From: Loripinus fragilis
Taxonomy: Eukaryota; Mollusca; Bivalvia; Lucinida; Lucinidae
Assembly: GCA_964019695.1 (NCBI GenBank)
Contig: OZ026515.1
Span: 43,329,994 to 43,393,993 of the forward strand
Reading direction: 5' to 3'
DNA length: 64,000 nucleotides
The notes below the pieces were generated by a model. The model did not search any database. It had not been told where the DNA came from and saw only the letters and a program-made list of their open reading frames with translations. Shown one piece after another: positions 34,299 to 47,100 of the stretch. How positions within the stretch are numbered: the first letter of the stretch is position 1; each line of letters begins with the position of its first letter. Both the position numbers and the translations under genes were made by a program.

Positions 34299-35146
34299 GT
34301 ATCCTTAATATAGAGAGAGGATCTTGCATGAGTGCTCATGTTTTATTGAATTTATTAAACAAGTTGGGGAAAGAGATTAAATGCGAGGCTTGCTGAGCAT
34401 TTTATCTCTCTTTCGCAACAAGTTTGATAAATTCAATATACAAGAGTGCGAATGTTAGATTCTATTTATCATATGACATTAAGATTACTTTGAAATCTCA
34501 TTTCTGGCATTAAAACATTATAGTTTTGTCATTATTAATGCAACATTGCTATGGACATCATAACGTTTCCTGAAAATCTGTAAACCACTAGTGGTTTATC
34601 GATTTTTTTTGCATGGCGTTATTTCACTCCCAGATGCAACGTGATTATTTTTATCCGTCAGTTCAGATATATGTTTTGTGTGCTCAAAAGAACTGTCTCA
34701 TTGTGACCGTTTCTTTTGAGTACTCACAATATATGTTTTGGTAGAGAAATAAGAAAAAAAAATTGTTGACATATTTTCATCTATAAAACTACAGTAAAAC
34801 CTCGTAAATTTGCAGAGCTCTCACTAGGATTTTGAAAACAGGAGTTCAGGACTCCCATCTGGCAAAAAGTAGGAGTCCCACTGGAAAAAGTGGGAGTCCT
34901 ACTCCAAAAAAGTTGGAGTCCCACCAATTTGTGCATACCGTATATCTTTTCCATTTTAGCCGGAAGTGATACATTTGAATAATTTTTAGATCGACTGATT
35001 TTAACACTTTAAGCAGTAATTGATTGTTCCTACTTAAAAAAAAAAATGGTACTATATTTTTTCATGTAACCTGAACACACATTTTTTTTGTTTGGCCTTA
35101 TCAAAATAAAGGATTAAACTGTTGGTACTTGTTTTATTCATTAACA

Positions 35147-35191
<45 letters not shown>

Positions 35192-38100
35192 GCAGTCCTC
35201 TGTTTTGTATAATTTTATGCTGATGGAAGTGTTTTTTCTTCTAAAAAACGCATCTCGCTAGTGTCTACAGCGATTGCAATGAATAGACTGACATTACTTA
35301 GCCATTTAACATGGCTTCCATGATTTAGAATGAACGATTTTACTTGCTGTAAGTTTATTCATCTAGACACTCGGCTTGAACCGATGAAAAATTTCATCGC
35401 ACGGCTTGCAGTGTAGCTTCATTTGGAACTTTTGTCAGTCGGACGTTACCATATACGGCTTACCGCTGTAGTACAGTACCGTTTTTTTTTCAACAATTCT
35501 CAGACTCTTTTGTTTGCCGTAGCAATGAACGAATGAAGAAATGCAAATCCGTAAAATAATTGTTTTTTTTCTCCATGTTTATGTTGCTAAAATCGCAAAC
35601 GAGTGCAATTAAATATGTTTTCTCTTTTATCCCTAATCAGTCGAATTCGGAAGTTGGTAGTCCGATGTTGTTTACAATACCCTATTAGTTTTTTTCCCTT
35701 TAATTAATGGTAGTTCTTCAAACGATTACCCGATAATCCTTGCTTGATTACTTAAATAATCACCTCGTAATAATCACACTGTCCCGCATAGGTAATCCTG
35801 TCAATCACCTGTCAGAATTGCTACACTGCAGTCCGAGTCATACGATTGGTCAACAGAGACAGGAAAGCGTGTCACGATGGATAATATCAAAGGGCTTTTG
35901 ATCTCCTGATGTGTACTTATCTCTCAGCTACTGGATTTTTAGCGCGTGCCGACTAAAAAAACATGCGTACGCGGGACTCCCGTTTAGCGAAAATCATGCG
36001 TCCCAGGGGAAAAACGTGCGTACCAATATGCGTAATTCTGCGTTTCCGAGAGGTCTGATTTGAACTCCATATTTCGGAATACTTGCTAATACAAAATATA
36101 TTTCAGACTCAATGGATTCAGAGAATATGGCCTATTAATGAACTATTTTAAATACTATCTATAAAAACACATGTTTTGTGTGCGTACACACACACACAAA
36201 ACATATGTTTGTTTGGAAAAAGTTAATACTTTTTTTCTTTGAGGGTGGGGGTCAGGATATATACACTTATATCTACCTCCCTATAATTCGAACTTTCGAT
36301 ACTTCAAAATAAAATATCTAGTCCCTACTATGACTTTGAATTAACGAGATTTAACTGTATATGCATCCCAACAGTGGGGAGAGTTTAACTACATATGGGC
36401 CTCAATGCAAGAAAACCTGTCTTCAGTGTTTGCGAACAAAGGATATGCAGTTTGATCAGCGCCTTCCTTATTTGCTTATTGGAAAGTATAATATCTAAAC
36501 TTACTTCAAGTGAAATTTCAATTTTCTAGCCAGTCTCTGTAGCTGAGGAGACTGGGTTGAGTCTCGTATTGTTGGAAACCCTGAAGACAGGTTTTGTCAC
36601 ATCGCAGCTGATATAGATGGCTATAATGTTGTGCTCCAGAATAAGTAGGAGTCTCATTACCCTTATCTTGCTGATTTATTTTTTTTGTCCAGAAAATGTC
36701 TGCTTTTTTACATCTGCTGCATATATTCATATGCACTTCAGACTATTTTTAAAATGGAAGCAAACACTTTGAACTCTGATCGTACTGTTCTTAAGGGAGC
36801 AGTCTGATCTGGGTCCATTATATTTGTGGTATAGGCCACCTAAGTACTTACATAGGCAGAAGAAAGACCAGACGACAATTGGCGTAAATAGCTGGCAAAT
36901 GGTTAAATATTTTTACAAATATCCTCAAATTATTCAATTTACACTTTCCTTCATGAATATTCATGCTATGCTCCATCCATTATGAATAATTGTATCAATA
37001 AACATTCACATTTGTACATAGAATACAGAAATTTCTTGTCAGGTCCACTAGTGTAGGATCATATCTAATCATATTTACATAAGCAAACAGAGTAGACCCT
37101 TATCAGGTAGCTCTTACAAGAGCTACCTGATCTGGGTCTGCTCTTTTTGCAAAAGTGTTAAAAGGCGTCTCTATGAGGTAAGGGGTTAATGAGTTGAAAT
37201 AGCAATTTATTAAGCACCATTGCAGCTTTACTTGCTGATCTTCCAATTTAACCCTTTTCAATTTGACCCGCAAACAGGTACTTTGGCAAGCAGTGAAGAC
37301 CCAAATGAAATGCTGCATAAAGCGGCATTTCATCAGGGTCTCCACTTTTTGGTAAGATAAAAGCTATCTTTAGGAACATAAATTTAACATAATTTAAAAA
37401 AAATTACCTCTTAAAACACAAAATGGACTATCCCAATCCCATACTTATAATATTGTATCAATATGTTTGGGAAAATCCATCAGAATGAAAATGATTAAAG
37501 CCATTTATATGCATAACAGCTACTTATAGACATGTATCAATCCACAAATAAAGGGGAGGGGGACATAATTGTTCTTGATACAGATAGAGTCGGCATTGGT
37601 CTTACTGTATTAAGCAATGAATTTTAGGAATGTCCTTACATTAAGGGTTCCAAAATATAATCAAGGGTCCTCCTTTAATTCAGTCATCAAGACTGCTAAT
37701 AATCCATCACAAGGATTGGAATTCCATTAACAAGAAAAAAAATTGAATCTAAAAAAATCAAATGCTCTATTTTCTTATGAAAAGCTGTGAGTAGCTTGGT
37801 GAGTAATCACAGTATTTCATATAAAATCCATGTTTATGAGACATTTCATTTAAATATTGCCACAAAACAATTTAGCCAAAAATCTTGACACAAAGGGCCC
37901 CTGGTGATTGAAATGCAGTTTATAAGAGATAAGATTTAATATATTTGAAGTCCACAGGATGCAGAGATATTTTCTCAGGGATCCCAGACAGGAATTTGGT
38001 AGTCTAGGGCTTAATATAGCGAGTCAGGGAAAATATGTCTAGAAAAATACTGAAGTAAGCTATCTGCAGTAAACCTGTGTAAAATGACCACTCTCAAAAA

Positions 38101-41100
38101 GACCAAAAATCGGTTTTCAAGACAAATTATTGCTAAATGCAGGTCAAAAGTATTGCAGAATGCTCCAGAAGGGAGCATTCTGCAATACTTTTGACCTTCA
38201 TTAAGCTACCATTTGTTATTAAGATCTTTGTTTCGTCTATTTTTGAGTGGGTTTTAAAAAGGTTTTATTGTAATCAGTTCATAATGCAACCAGGCCTCAT
38301 TAAAGCAGAAAGATTTTCTTTAACATTATGAAGTCACAATTGGATGAGACTGAAGCTCTTCAAGAGGAAACAGGTTGGTATTGTGACTATTGCCTATAAT
38401 AATTACTGAAATCACAAATTCCATGGGGTGATTTTACCCCCTCATTTAAATTTTAAAGGGGACAGCAACACTAATGATAAGTATGTTTTATCAGAAAGAA
38501 ATCTTTGAACCGTGAATTTTGATACAAATATCATCAAAATTGATTGAAAAATGGGGAAGTAGTGGGCATTTAAAGAATTCAATATGGCCAACAACTAGCG
38601 GCCATTTTGAATATTTAATTAGTTTTCAGAATTTTTTCAACTGCTTAATTTTTAGTTATCAATACTATCACATCATCTGTGTTTCAGCAGATAAGCAGCT
38701 TTACACACAAGGAAAATGTTTTACTAAAGATTAATGCAAATAATCCATTGGTTTGTCTTTTATTTTGATTACCCATATTTAATGTGGCTTTGTGACGTCA
38801 TTAAGCCTACAATATGGCCACCTTCATTACAGTTCATTTGCAAATATTCAAACGCCCACAACTTCCACATTTTTCAACCAATTTAGATGAAACTGGTATC
38901 AAAATTCATGGTTTATTAAGATCTTTCATATATAACATAGTAATCATCAGGGTTGCCATCCCCTTTAATGCTGATAAAAAGAACAAATCAATATGACCAA
39001 GAACTGTCACATTCCCACATCACAGACTGGACTATGGCACCTAGAGAAAACAACTGGATACAAACAATTTAAGACATATCACATGGTGTCATATCTTGGA
39101 GTAACATCTTATATTACATGTTTGACGAAAAGATACTGTGATTTATCAATCAAATAAAATTGGTAATTTTGTTTTTGTCTAGAAAGATTTATATCCTCTA
39201 TGGAGATACACCTCTTTAGCCTGAACTCAGATGACCCAATGCTCTGGTGAGGTGAAACCCATGTCTGTCATATTCAAGACAAAAATGGATTTTTCTTTTT
39301 CTTATTTATTAACAAACATAGCCATTGTCTGCACCTTTAACGTCACAAATATATGACCAAAAAATGACGTCATATGCTCATGCCATGATGTTGCATAAAC
39401 TCAGTAATCAAAATCGAAAAAACAATAGTGGTTTACATATTGCATATTTAGTAATGTTCCATACATGTGTTGAAGTCTGTAACAATGTTGTGTACATAAT
39501 GACAAAATTGTTACTTTTTCGAAAAAGTTGATTTTGAAAAAAATCAGAACAGGACAAAAACGCATGATGCAAAATTACCCAGCATGCAAAGAATTAAGGA
39601 GTGATGTTCTGCCCTTATGGACATGCATATGCTTGGACACAGTGTTTCACAACCTCTTATTATTATAGGGATCACGCATGTTTTTTCATGCATTAACATT
39701 TGTCGGGTCCCTAGGAAGCTGTTTGAACTCGAGGTCGTTAGGCAGAGTGTTCAAACATCGTCAGAGGGACCTGACAAGTGTTAACGCAATGAAACAAAAC
39801 ATGTGTGATCATTATTCTTGAATATTTTACATGATTTCAGCATAAACCGCACTGAAAAGGTCTCTTAAACATTAAATATCCATTTTCTTACACTTGATTT
39901 CTCAAAACAAAATGGCGTCAGCGTCAAACTTTCGAACGGCATTACGCCGCTACAAGGTCATATATACGTGTGCAACGTTTTTGCGGACGAAAGCATCGGC
40001 TAAATGATCAGTCACGGTGCAACGCTTTCCTGTGTACGTCATGCATACATATCAGGGCCCAGTTTAGGCCTTTTCAAGTAAAAGCCATGATCAAACAGCA
40101 CGTGAATCTCATGATTTGAACATGAATTTTATGGCTTCAAACAGCTTCGCATAACAAATTCCCATGCAAGAATACTAGTTCTTTCACTATTCTGATCCAT
40201 ATTTTTTTCCTCCTCAGGTATACTGAAGATTATCTGCCAGTCGTTTTTACCATGTTTAGATCTACAAGAGGTTGAAGACAGACTGTTTTCTAAGATTACT
40301 GCCAAGGTAAAGACCTGTTCTATTTTAACTCTTTGCATTACTTCGTAATTTTTAATGTAATTTTTCATGCTTTTGTTGCGTCTGCTGACTTCGACTTCTT
40401 TCAAAATTAACTTTTTTAAAATATTCTTTTGGGAACACTATCAGAGTGTCAAACAGTGTGGATCCAGATCAAATCTGGATAATCTGGGTCCAAACTGTTT
40501 GTAAAGGTTATCAGCGGAAGACAGAAGTCGCAGCTAGCAAGGTTAGGTAAGAGCTGCCTGACTGGTCCGCTTGTGTTCAAATAGGTCCAACTCAGACTCA
40601 AGCAAAGTTAGCTAGTGTTCAAACTGAAACAGCCCAGACTAAAATATGGGGATCACACATGTTGTTATATTTACGCATTAACATTTACCAGGTCCCAGGG
40701 AAACAGTTTGAACATGAGGCTGAGTATTCAAACATCTCCTGATAGATCCAGCAAGTGTTAATGCAATGGAGCACATATGTGTGATCGTTATTCTTGCTTA
40801 TTTAACTGATTCCAACCGAAATCACACTGAAAATTGTCGCTAAAGCAATAAAATATCCTTTTCTTACACCAAATTTCTCTCAAGAAAATGGTGTCAGTGG
40901 TAAACTTTCGAACATCATAACGTGAACTGTTACGTCTTCCTAATGTCATTGAAGCACTCAATGTTTTTGCCAACAAATGTATCAGAAAATGTATCAGTCT
41001 GGGCCTTAAGGCTTTCAGTATAACATCATGCTAATAATAAAAGGCTCATTTTAAGTATGGTCAAGTTAAAATCCATGTTCAAACAGCACATGTATCTCAT

Positions 41101-44100
41101 CATTTGAACATGGATTTCCATTCATTTGACAATGACTTCAAACAGCTACATGTATGCGCATAGGTATTTATACAAAGATGCACTTTATCTATGCATTTGA
41201 GCACAGCTATGAAAGATTTATTTTGAAACCCTTCGTATACTGGAATCCCCTGAATGGATACTTTGGCAAACAGTGAAGACCAAGATGAAATGCAGCATAA
41301 TGCTGCATTTCATCAGGGTCTCCACTGTTTGCTAAGATTAAAACAACCTTCAGGTACAGAAATACATCATGATTTAGAAACTTCTACCTGTGACCCCTTA
41401 AAGTACACAATGGGCTGTCCCTTACTTTATATTGTATCAATATGTATGGGAAAATCCATTAGAATACAAAGGGTTAACAAATGCTGAATGCAAAATATTT
41501 TGGTTGTGATACTGCACCATGACCTGAGGGTCTCAATGAGGTACCTCTGAAATCGCTAATCAGTAAAATTTGGGCAAAATCGCTAATCTGTAAACTTAGG
41601 CTCAAAAGTCGCTAACCAGTAAAATTTAGGCCCAAAAAATGCTAATCAGTTAAATTTGGGCCCAAAAATTGCTAATCAGTAAAATTTAGGCCCAAAAATC
41701 AGTAATGGGTAAAATTTACTGGTAGCCCCAAAAATCAGTAAAAATTAAAACCTGTCTAGAAGTATTTTCGAGATGAAAAAGCTTTTTTCATTGAATTTTC
41801 TATCCGATAAAACATGCGATTCCGCTTTTTGGTTATTTTTTGCCCAAAAATCGCTAATCATTATATTTTTAGGCTGAAATTCACTTATCACTAGCACCTC
41901 TCATTCTGCTATTTTGTAAAATTAAGCCTAAAATATTGCTAACCATTAGTTTTTTGGGCCATAATTCACTAATTGATCACTTTTAAGCCATAATTCGCTA
42001 ATCAATAAACCCCATTGACACCCTCTGACATGTTAATTGTACAATCTTGTGTTGAGAAGCATGTCTTTATGTGTGTAGAAAGTTCGATTCCGGTCCGGTC
42101 ACATACTTTCGTGGAGATTGATCATGAAATTATTTCTACTGTCATTCTTCTCACTTCTGCTGATTCATTTAAGAAGGGTTGTTGTCAGTTATAAGCGAAA
42201 GTATGTGCACGAATTACTGGTTAACTGCTTGTTCAAGCCTGCCCAGGAAAAGTGTGGTTGGGTGAACTGACCGTCCTGCCATAACCATAGCTGTTGACTT
42301 GGGATGTAAAGCAACAAAAACAAACAAAACAAATGTGTGTAGAAAGCATGTCCCCTGCACATGTTGTCCAGCAATTCAAGATTGAGAGTGATTTTGTCAT
42401 TTGCAGGGATTTTATTTTCACGAAACTTTGCATCTGTGGATTTTACGGAAAATAATCACTAGTTGGCTCCCAAAAAAGTCTAGACAAACAGCAAAGTCCC
42501 ATATCAGACTGCAACTGATGTCTGATCCGGGTATTTCCTGTTTGCTGTTATGACAAGCATTTTATGAATTACAGACCTGATAGCCAACATTTTAATTGAG
42601 CAAAAAGAGAAATGTATTTGCAATTAGAACATTTACGACAAGCATAAATTTTGAAAATTTATGATTTTTTTCTAGAGTTGTGAGACATGGGACAGGGTCA
42701 TAGACAGCTTAAAGGAGACACCCAAACAGACCCAGATGCAGGGAGAAATCATTGCATTTTTGGAGGTAAGAAATATTACGACCTTTCACAGCATCAAAAC
42801 ACAGGCCCACAGATGTGTAATTAAAATTAAATTTTCTTGTTTCTCAAACAAACATATGTTGTGGGTACTCAAAAATAACTGTCTCAATGAGGCGGTTCTT
42901 TTGAGCACCAAAAACACTTGTTAAAATTGATGGTTAAGAAAATATTCATAATTTTACACTCAAAAATTTTGTTGATCTCGACCTATAAAAACCATATAAA
43001 CATTTGACCATAAAATCAGCCAGCTCACGAAACTTTGATTCTTATCTCATATGAGTAAAGCCATAGGTGTAGATAAACAAAATTTTTGAGCCTCAAAAAT
43101 TGTAAATATTTTCTTACCCATCATTCTTAACATATGTTTTGGGTGTTCAAAAGAACCGTCTCATTGAGACGGTTCTTTTGAATACCCACAACATATGTGC
43201 TGGATGAGAAATAAGAAAATAATTTTTGGGTACGCACTTTTAACTAAAGGCCTGAAAGCCATTCCTCAACCCTTTGTATACTGAATACTAATAAACAGAT
43301 ACTTTGGTAAACAGTGAACACCCAGATGAAATGTTGAGTGAGGAAGTTTTTGTTCCTCTGTTGGAACATTTCTAAACTGATCCTTCGATGCCATCATACA
43401 CATTTATATGGCTGAACATACAGAAATCATTCTTCATTTCAAAGCACCTAAAATATTTTCCAGAGTTTTCTAGACACTCTGTATGCTATTAGTGTTTCTG
43501 TACCTGTTAGCGTTAGTAGTTAGCGTAAAGGTAGACTTATCTACAGCGCAATCTTCATATTTTCTAGTAAGCTCTATTTTGCAGAAGCTGCCGTGGTGTA
43601 GTGGATAAACCACTTGCCTTGTACCCAGGGGTCCCGAGTTTGATCTCAGGCTTTTCCAGTCTGTCAACGAGACTCTTAAGCTGTGGTCCCGTCTCCATAT
43701 GACCTTAGCTGTTGGTGGTATGTTAAACACAAACTCATTCACAAATGAGGTGCATTTTACCAATACCTTCAAAAACAAGCCAAAACATTGCAGAAAAATA
43801 AAAAATAAAATAATTTTACACATATGATAATTTTACTTGTACAAGTACAAAATGGTGGAACAGAGACTATGTAGTTGATATTGAAGTGTATGTTTTTTCT
43901 TGATATTAAAGGCCTTTGGCCGAAATACTGAATTACGAGTAAAATTATCATATATGTTGAACATTGTTCCCGATGGAATATTAATGAATATTATTTAAAA
44001 GCTTAATTTGTTTGTGTTATTTCTATTTTGTAGTTATATACAAAAGCAAGAAATGTACAAAATAGGAAACCTGTGCAGAATGCTCAGGTTTCATAGTTTG

Positions 44101-47100
44101 TAAATTTCCTGCGGTTGAACCTTCAATAAAATTGCTTTGTTATTGCAGCTGTTAGTTGAGTTGTTGGATTGTTTCTCGTTGTGTGTGAAGTTTGTCCAAT
44201 CTTCCGCTAGCCACATAGAAATCTCAGCTTTACATTCACTACCATATGGTATCATTCATCTCCTCAAGGGAACTTACTCTCACTGCAAGGTAAGCTATTT
44301 AATTGTTTCCCTTGTCATTTCATAGCCAGTGGTCATATATTTTGTTTTTCCCCACTTGTAAGTTATCTTCACTTTTTTTTACAATTTGAATATCATATTC
44401 CACCAACAATGCATCTGCTCTTTTAGTGGATACCGAGTATTTTTTGGACTGTTTACACTTTACAAACTTTTTTCCACTTAATTTATTTGATATAGATTCT
44501 GCAAGTTTTCAGTAGGTTTTGATTTAAGGGTCCTTACATTCACAGATACCATGGTAAACAGCGAAGGTCCTGATTTTCACATATACTGACCCATAGAGGA
44601 AATAATATTGATGGGAGTGCAGTGGCTCAGTGGAAGAGTGCTTGACTGGAGACCGAGGGGCCATGGGTTCGAGCCTCACTGCGTTGTGGTCCTTAAGCAA
44701 GACACATTTATCCTAGCTTAGTACTGGTTCAACCCAGGAAGACCTGTCCCTGTTTAACTGAAAGATTGTTGATGGGACGTAAAGAATCAAATCAAACAAA
44801 GAAACAAAAATAATATTGCTGTCAAAATTTTAACAGCTGTTCTAATTGAGCGACTTTACCCTAATTGTAATCTATAAGTTATAGTTTCAATATCCAGGGC
44901 CCAGATAAGAGTGCGTAACTGAAAATTGTTTTCTTATTTCTCCACCAAAGCATATGTTGTGGATACTCAAAAGAACCATCTCATTGAGACGGTTCTTTTG
45001 AGCATCCAAAACACATGTTTAAACTGACGGATAAGAATATAAGAACAATGTTACGTTGATTTTATTTGCTTAACTGGCCCTATGAATATCACACTGAGGT
45101 TACCCTTAAAGTATGAACGTTAGCCGTTATGAAATACAGCGGGTGTAAAGATGTATCTGCGTCAGTATTTGCAGATTCTGACGATTTATTATGCTCCCTT
45201 GGCGGGCCTTCGGGCCGAAAGTTTCCCTCATTGTCAAAATAAAGTGGAATTCCAGTCTTTGAGATAAAGGCACGTAAAGTGCCGTCATTGCCTCTGGGTG
45301 ACATTTGGAACTTGGTTGTAATATCATGCTCATCTGTTACTTCGTGGTATGCCTGAAAATTGATAAAGAAATTACACTTATAACATAGGTATAGCTAAAC
45401 AATATTTTGAGCGTAAAATTGTAAATATTTGTTTACCCATCAATTTTGACATATGTTTTGGGTGCTCAAAAGAACTGTCTCATTGAGACTTTTCTTTTGA
45501 ATACCCACAACATATGTTTTGGTTGAGATATAAGAATAATATTTTTCTGGGAGCACAGTGGCTCAGTGGTAGAGTGCTTGACTCGAGACCGAGGGGCCGT
45601 GGGTTCAAGCCTCACTGGCTCACACATTTATCCTAGTTTAGTACTGGTTCAATCCAGGAAGACCTGTCCCTGTTTAACTGAAACATTATTGATGGGACTT
45701 AAAGAATCAAATCAAACATACAAAAAACAAAAATTATTTTTCTGTTACGCAACTTAAGTCCTGTAATAGCCCACAACATAAAAGAAATTTAACGGTACAG
45801 TAAATGTTCAAATTCAGCAGTACTTGTCTGATTAGCAAACAGTGAAGATCCTGATCCTTCTCAGTAAGATGAGTATTGAAATTCAAAAGCAAGGTTTCAG
45901 TTTAACTCAAACCAATCATTTTCCTTAAACAAAAAATAGTTCACTGGCGTATGTCATTTTGGTTAAAGTTCTAAAATTAGGAACACCAGATACATTTACA
46001 GGACAAAAATGCAGATCAGATGGCTTCTCCAACTACAGTTAAACCTGTCTTAAGCGACCACTCAAAATGAAAACCAAAATTGGTTTTCAAGACCGATTAT
46101 TGCTTAATGTAGGTCGAAAGTATTGCAGAATGCTCCAAGGGGAGCATTCTGCAATGCTTTCGACCTGCATTAAGTTACAATATGTCAATAATATCTTTGT
46201 TTTGTCTATTTTTGAGTGGCCGCTTAAGACAGGTTTTACTGTGTCCTAATTGTTGGAAATGATGAAAGAGAAAACATTTGTGTTTCTTACTTTATTTACC
46301 TTTTCTCGCCATTCACTCCAATTGTCATCTGCTCTTCCATCTGTTTATGAACTTAATAGCCTTAATTGCAAACAATATGGACCCAATTCAGACTGCTTTC
46401 TTAAGAGCAGTCTGATCAGGGTTTATAGATTTGCTGCCATGGTGAAAGTTCTCAGAAGTGCATTTGAATATATGCATCATGATGTTATAAGCAGACATTT
46501 TCAGGATAAAAAAATGGCAGGGTGAGGGTTAACTTTTATTTAAAAAAGCTCTTGCTCGTCAATAAAAGAAAATGATATAATAGAGAACCAGGCTTCCAGA
46601 TAAGAGTGCTTACCAGAAAATTATTTTTTTCTTATTTCTCAACCAAAACATATGTTGTGGGTACTCAAAAGAACGTCTCGATGAGACAGTTCTTTTGAGT
46701 GCCCAAACATATGTTTTAACTGATGGCTAAGAAAATAATCACAATTTAACGCTAAAAATTTGCTTAACTGGCCTTTTGATAACATTTAGTGCTAAAAAGC
46801 TAGTCATAACCAGAATTTTAATGCTCTATAATTCCTTAGAACCATTTTCTAAGATTTTTTAAAATATGGAGGCTTTAGTAAGTATTTTTCTTTAGACATT
46901 TATTGAGTCAGGCCTTAAAACCTTCCTCTTTCTGATCATGCTTGCAATTCCGGGGATTATTTTTTTTATCAATTTTGGGAAGGGGCCCTAGGGTCTTTCA
47001 GATTGGGAAAATTAGGGCGGCAAACCCCTAAATTGGGAAATATGTTATAGTACACAATTGTGTCATTTTTGGTCAATAAAAAAACAAATTAGCTATTACA

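Noticed and set aside
35400..35440. Candidate missing FIRRM exon encoding CSFIWNF before GTCAGT
   Set aside because: The phase would fit, but it is too short, the donor is unusual and it lies in a hAT-like element.
39181..39240. Candidate missing FIRRM exon after TTTTTGTCTAG
   Set aside because: The frame does not resemble the expected residues and the only donor nearby would include a stop.
45127..45333. Second minus-strand frame over the last antisense exon
   Set aside because: Shadow frame of the exon whose phase agrees with the four upstream exons.
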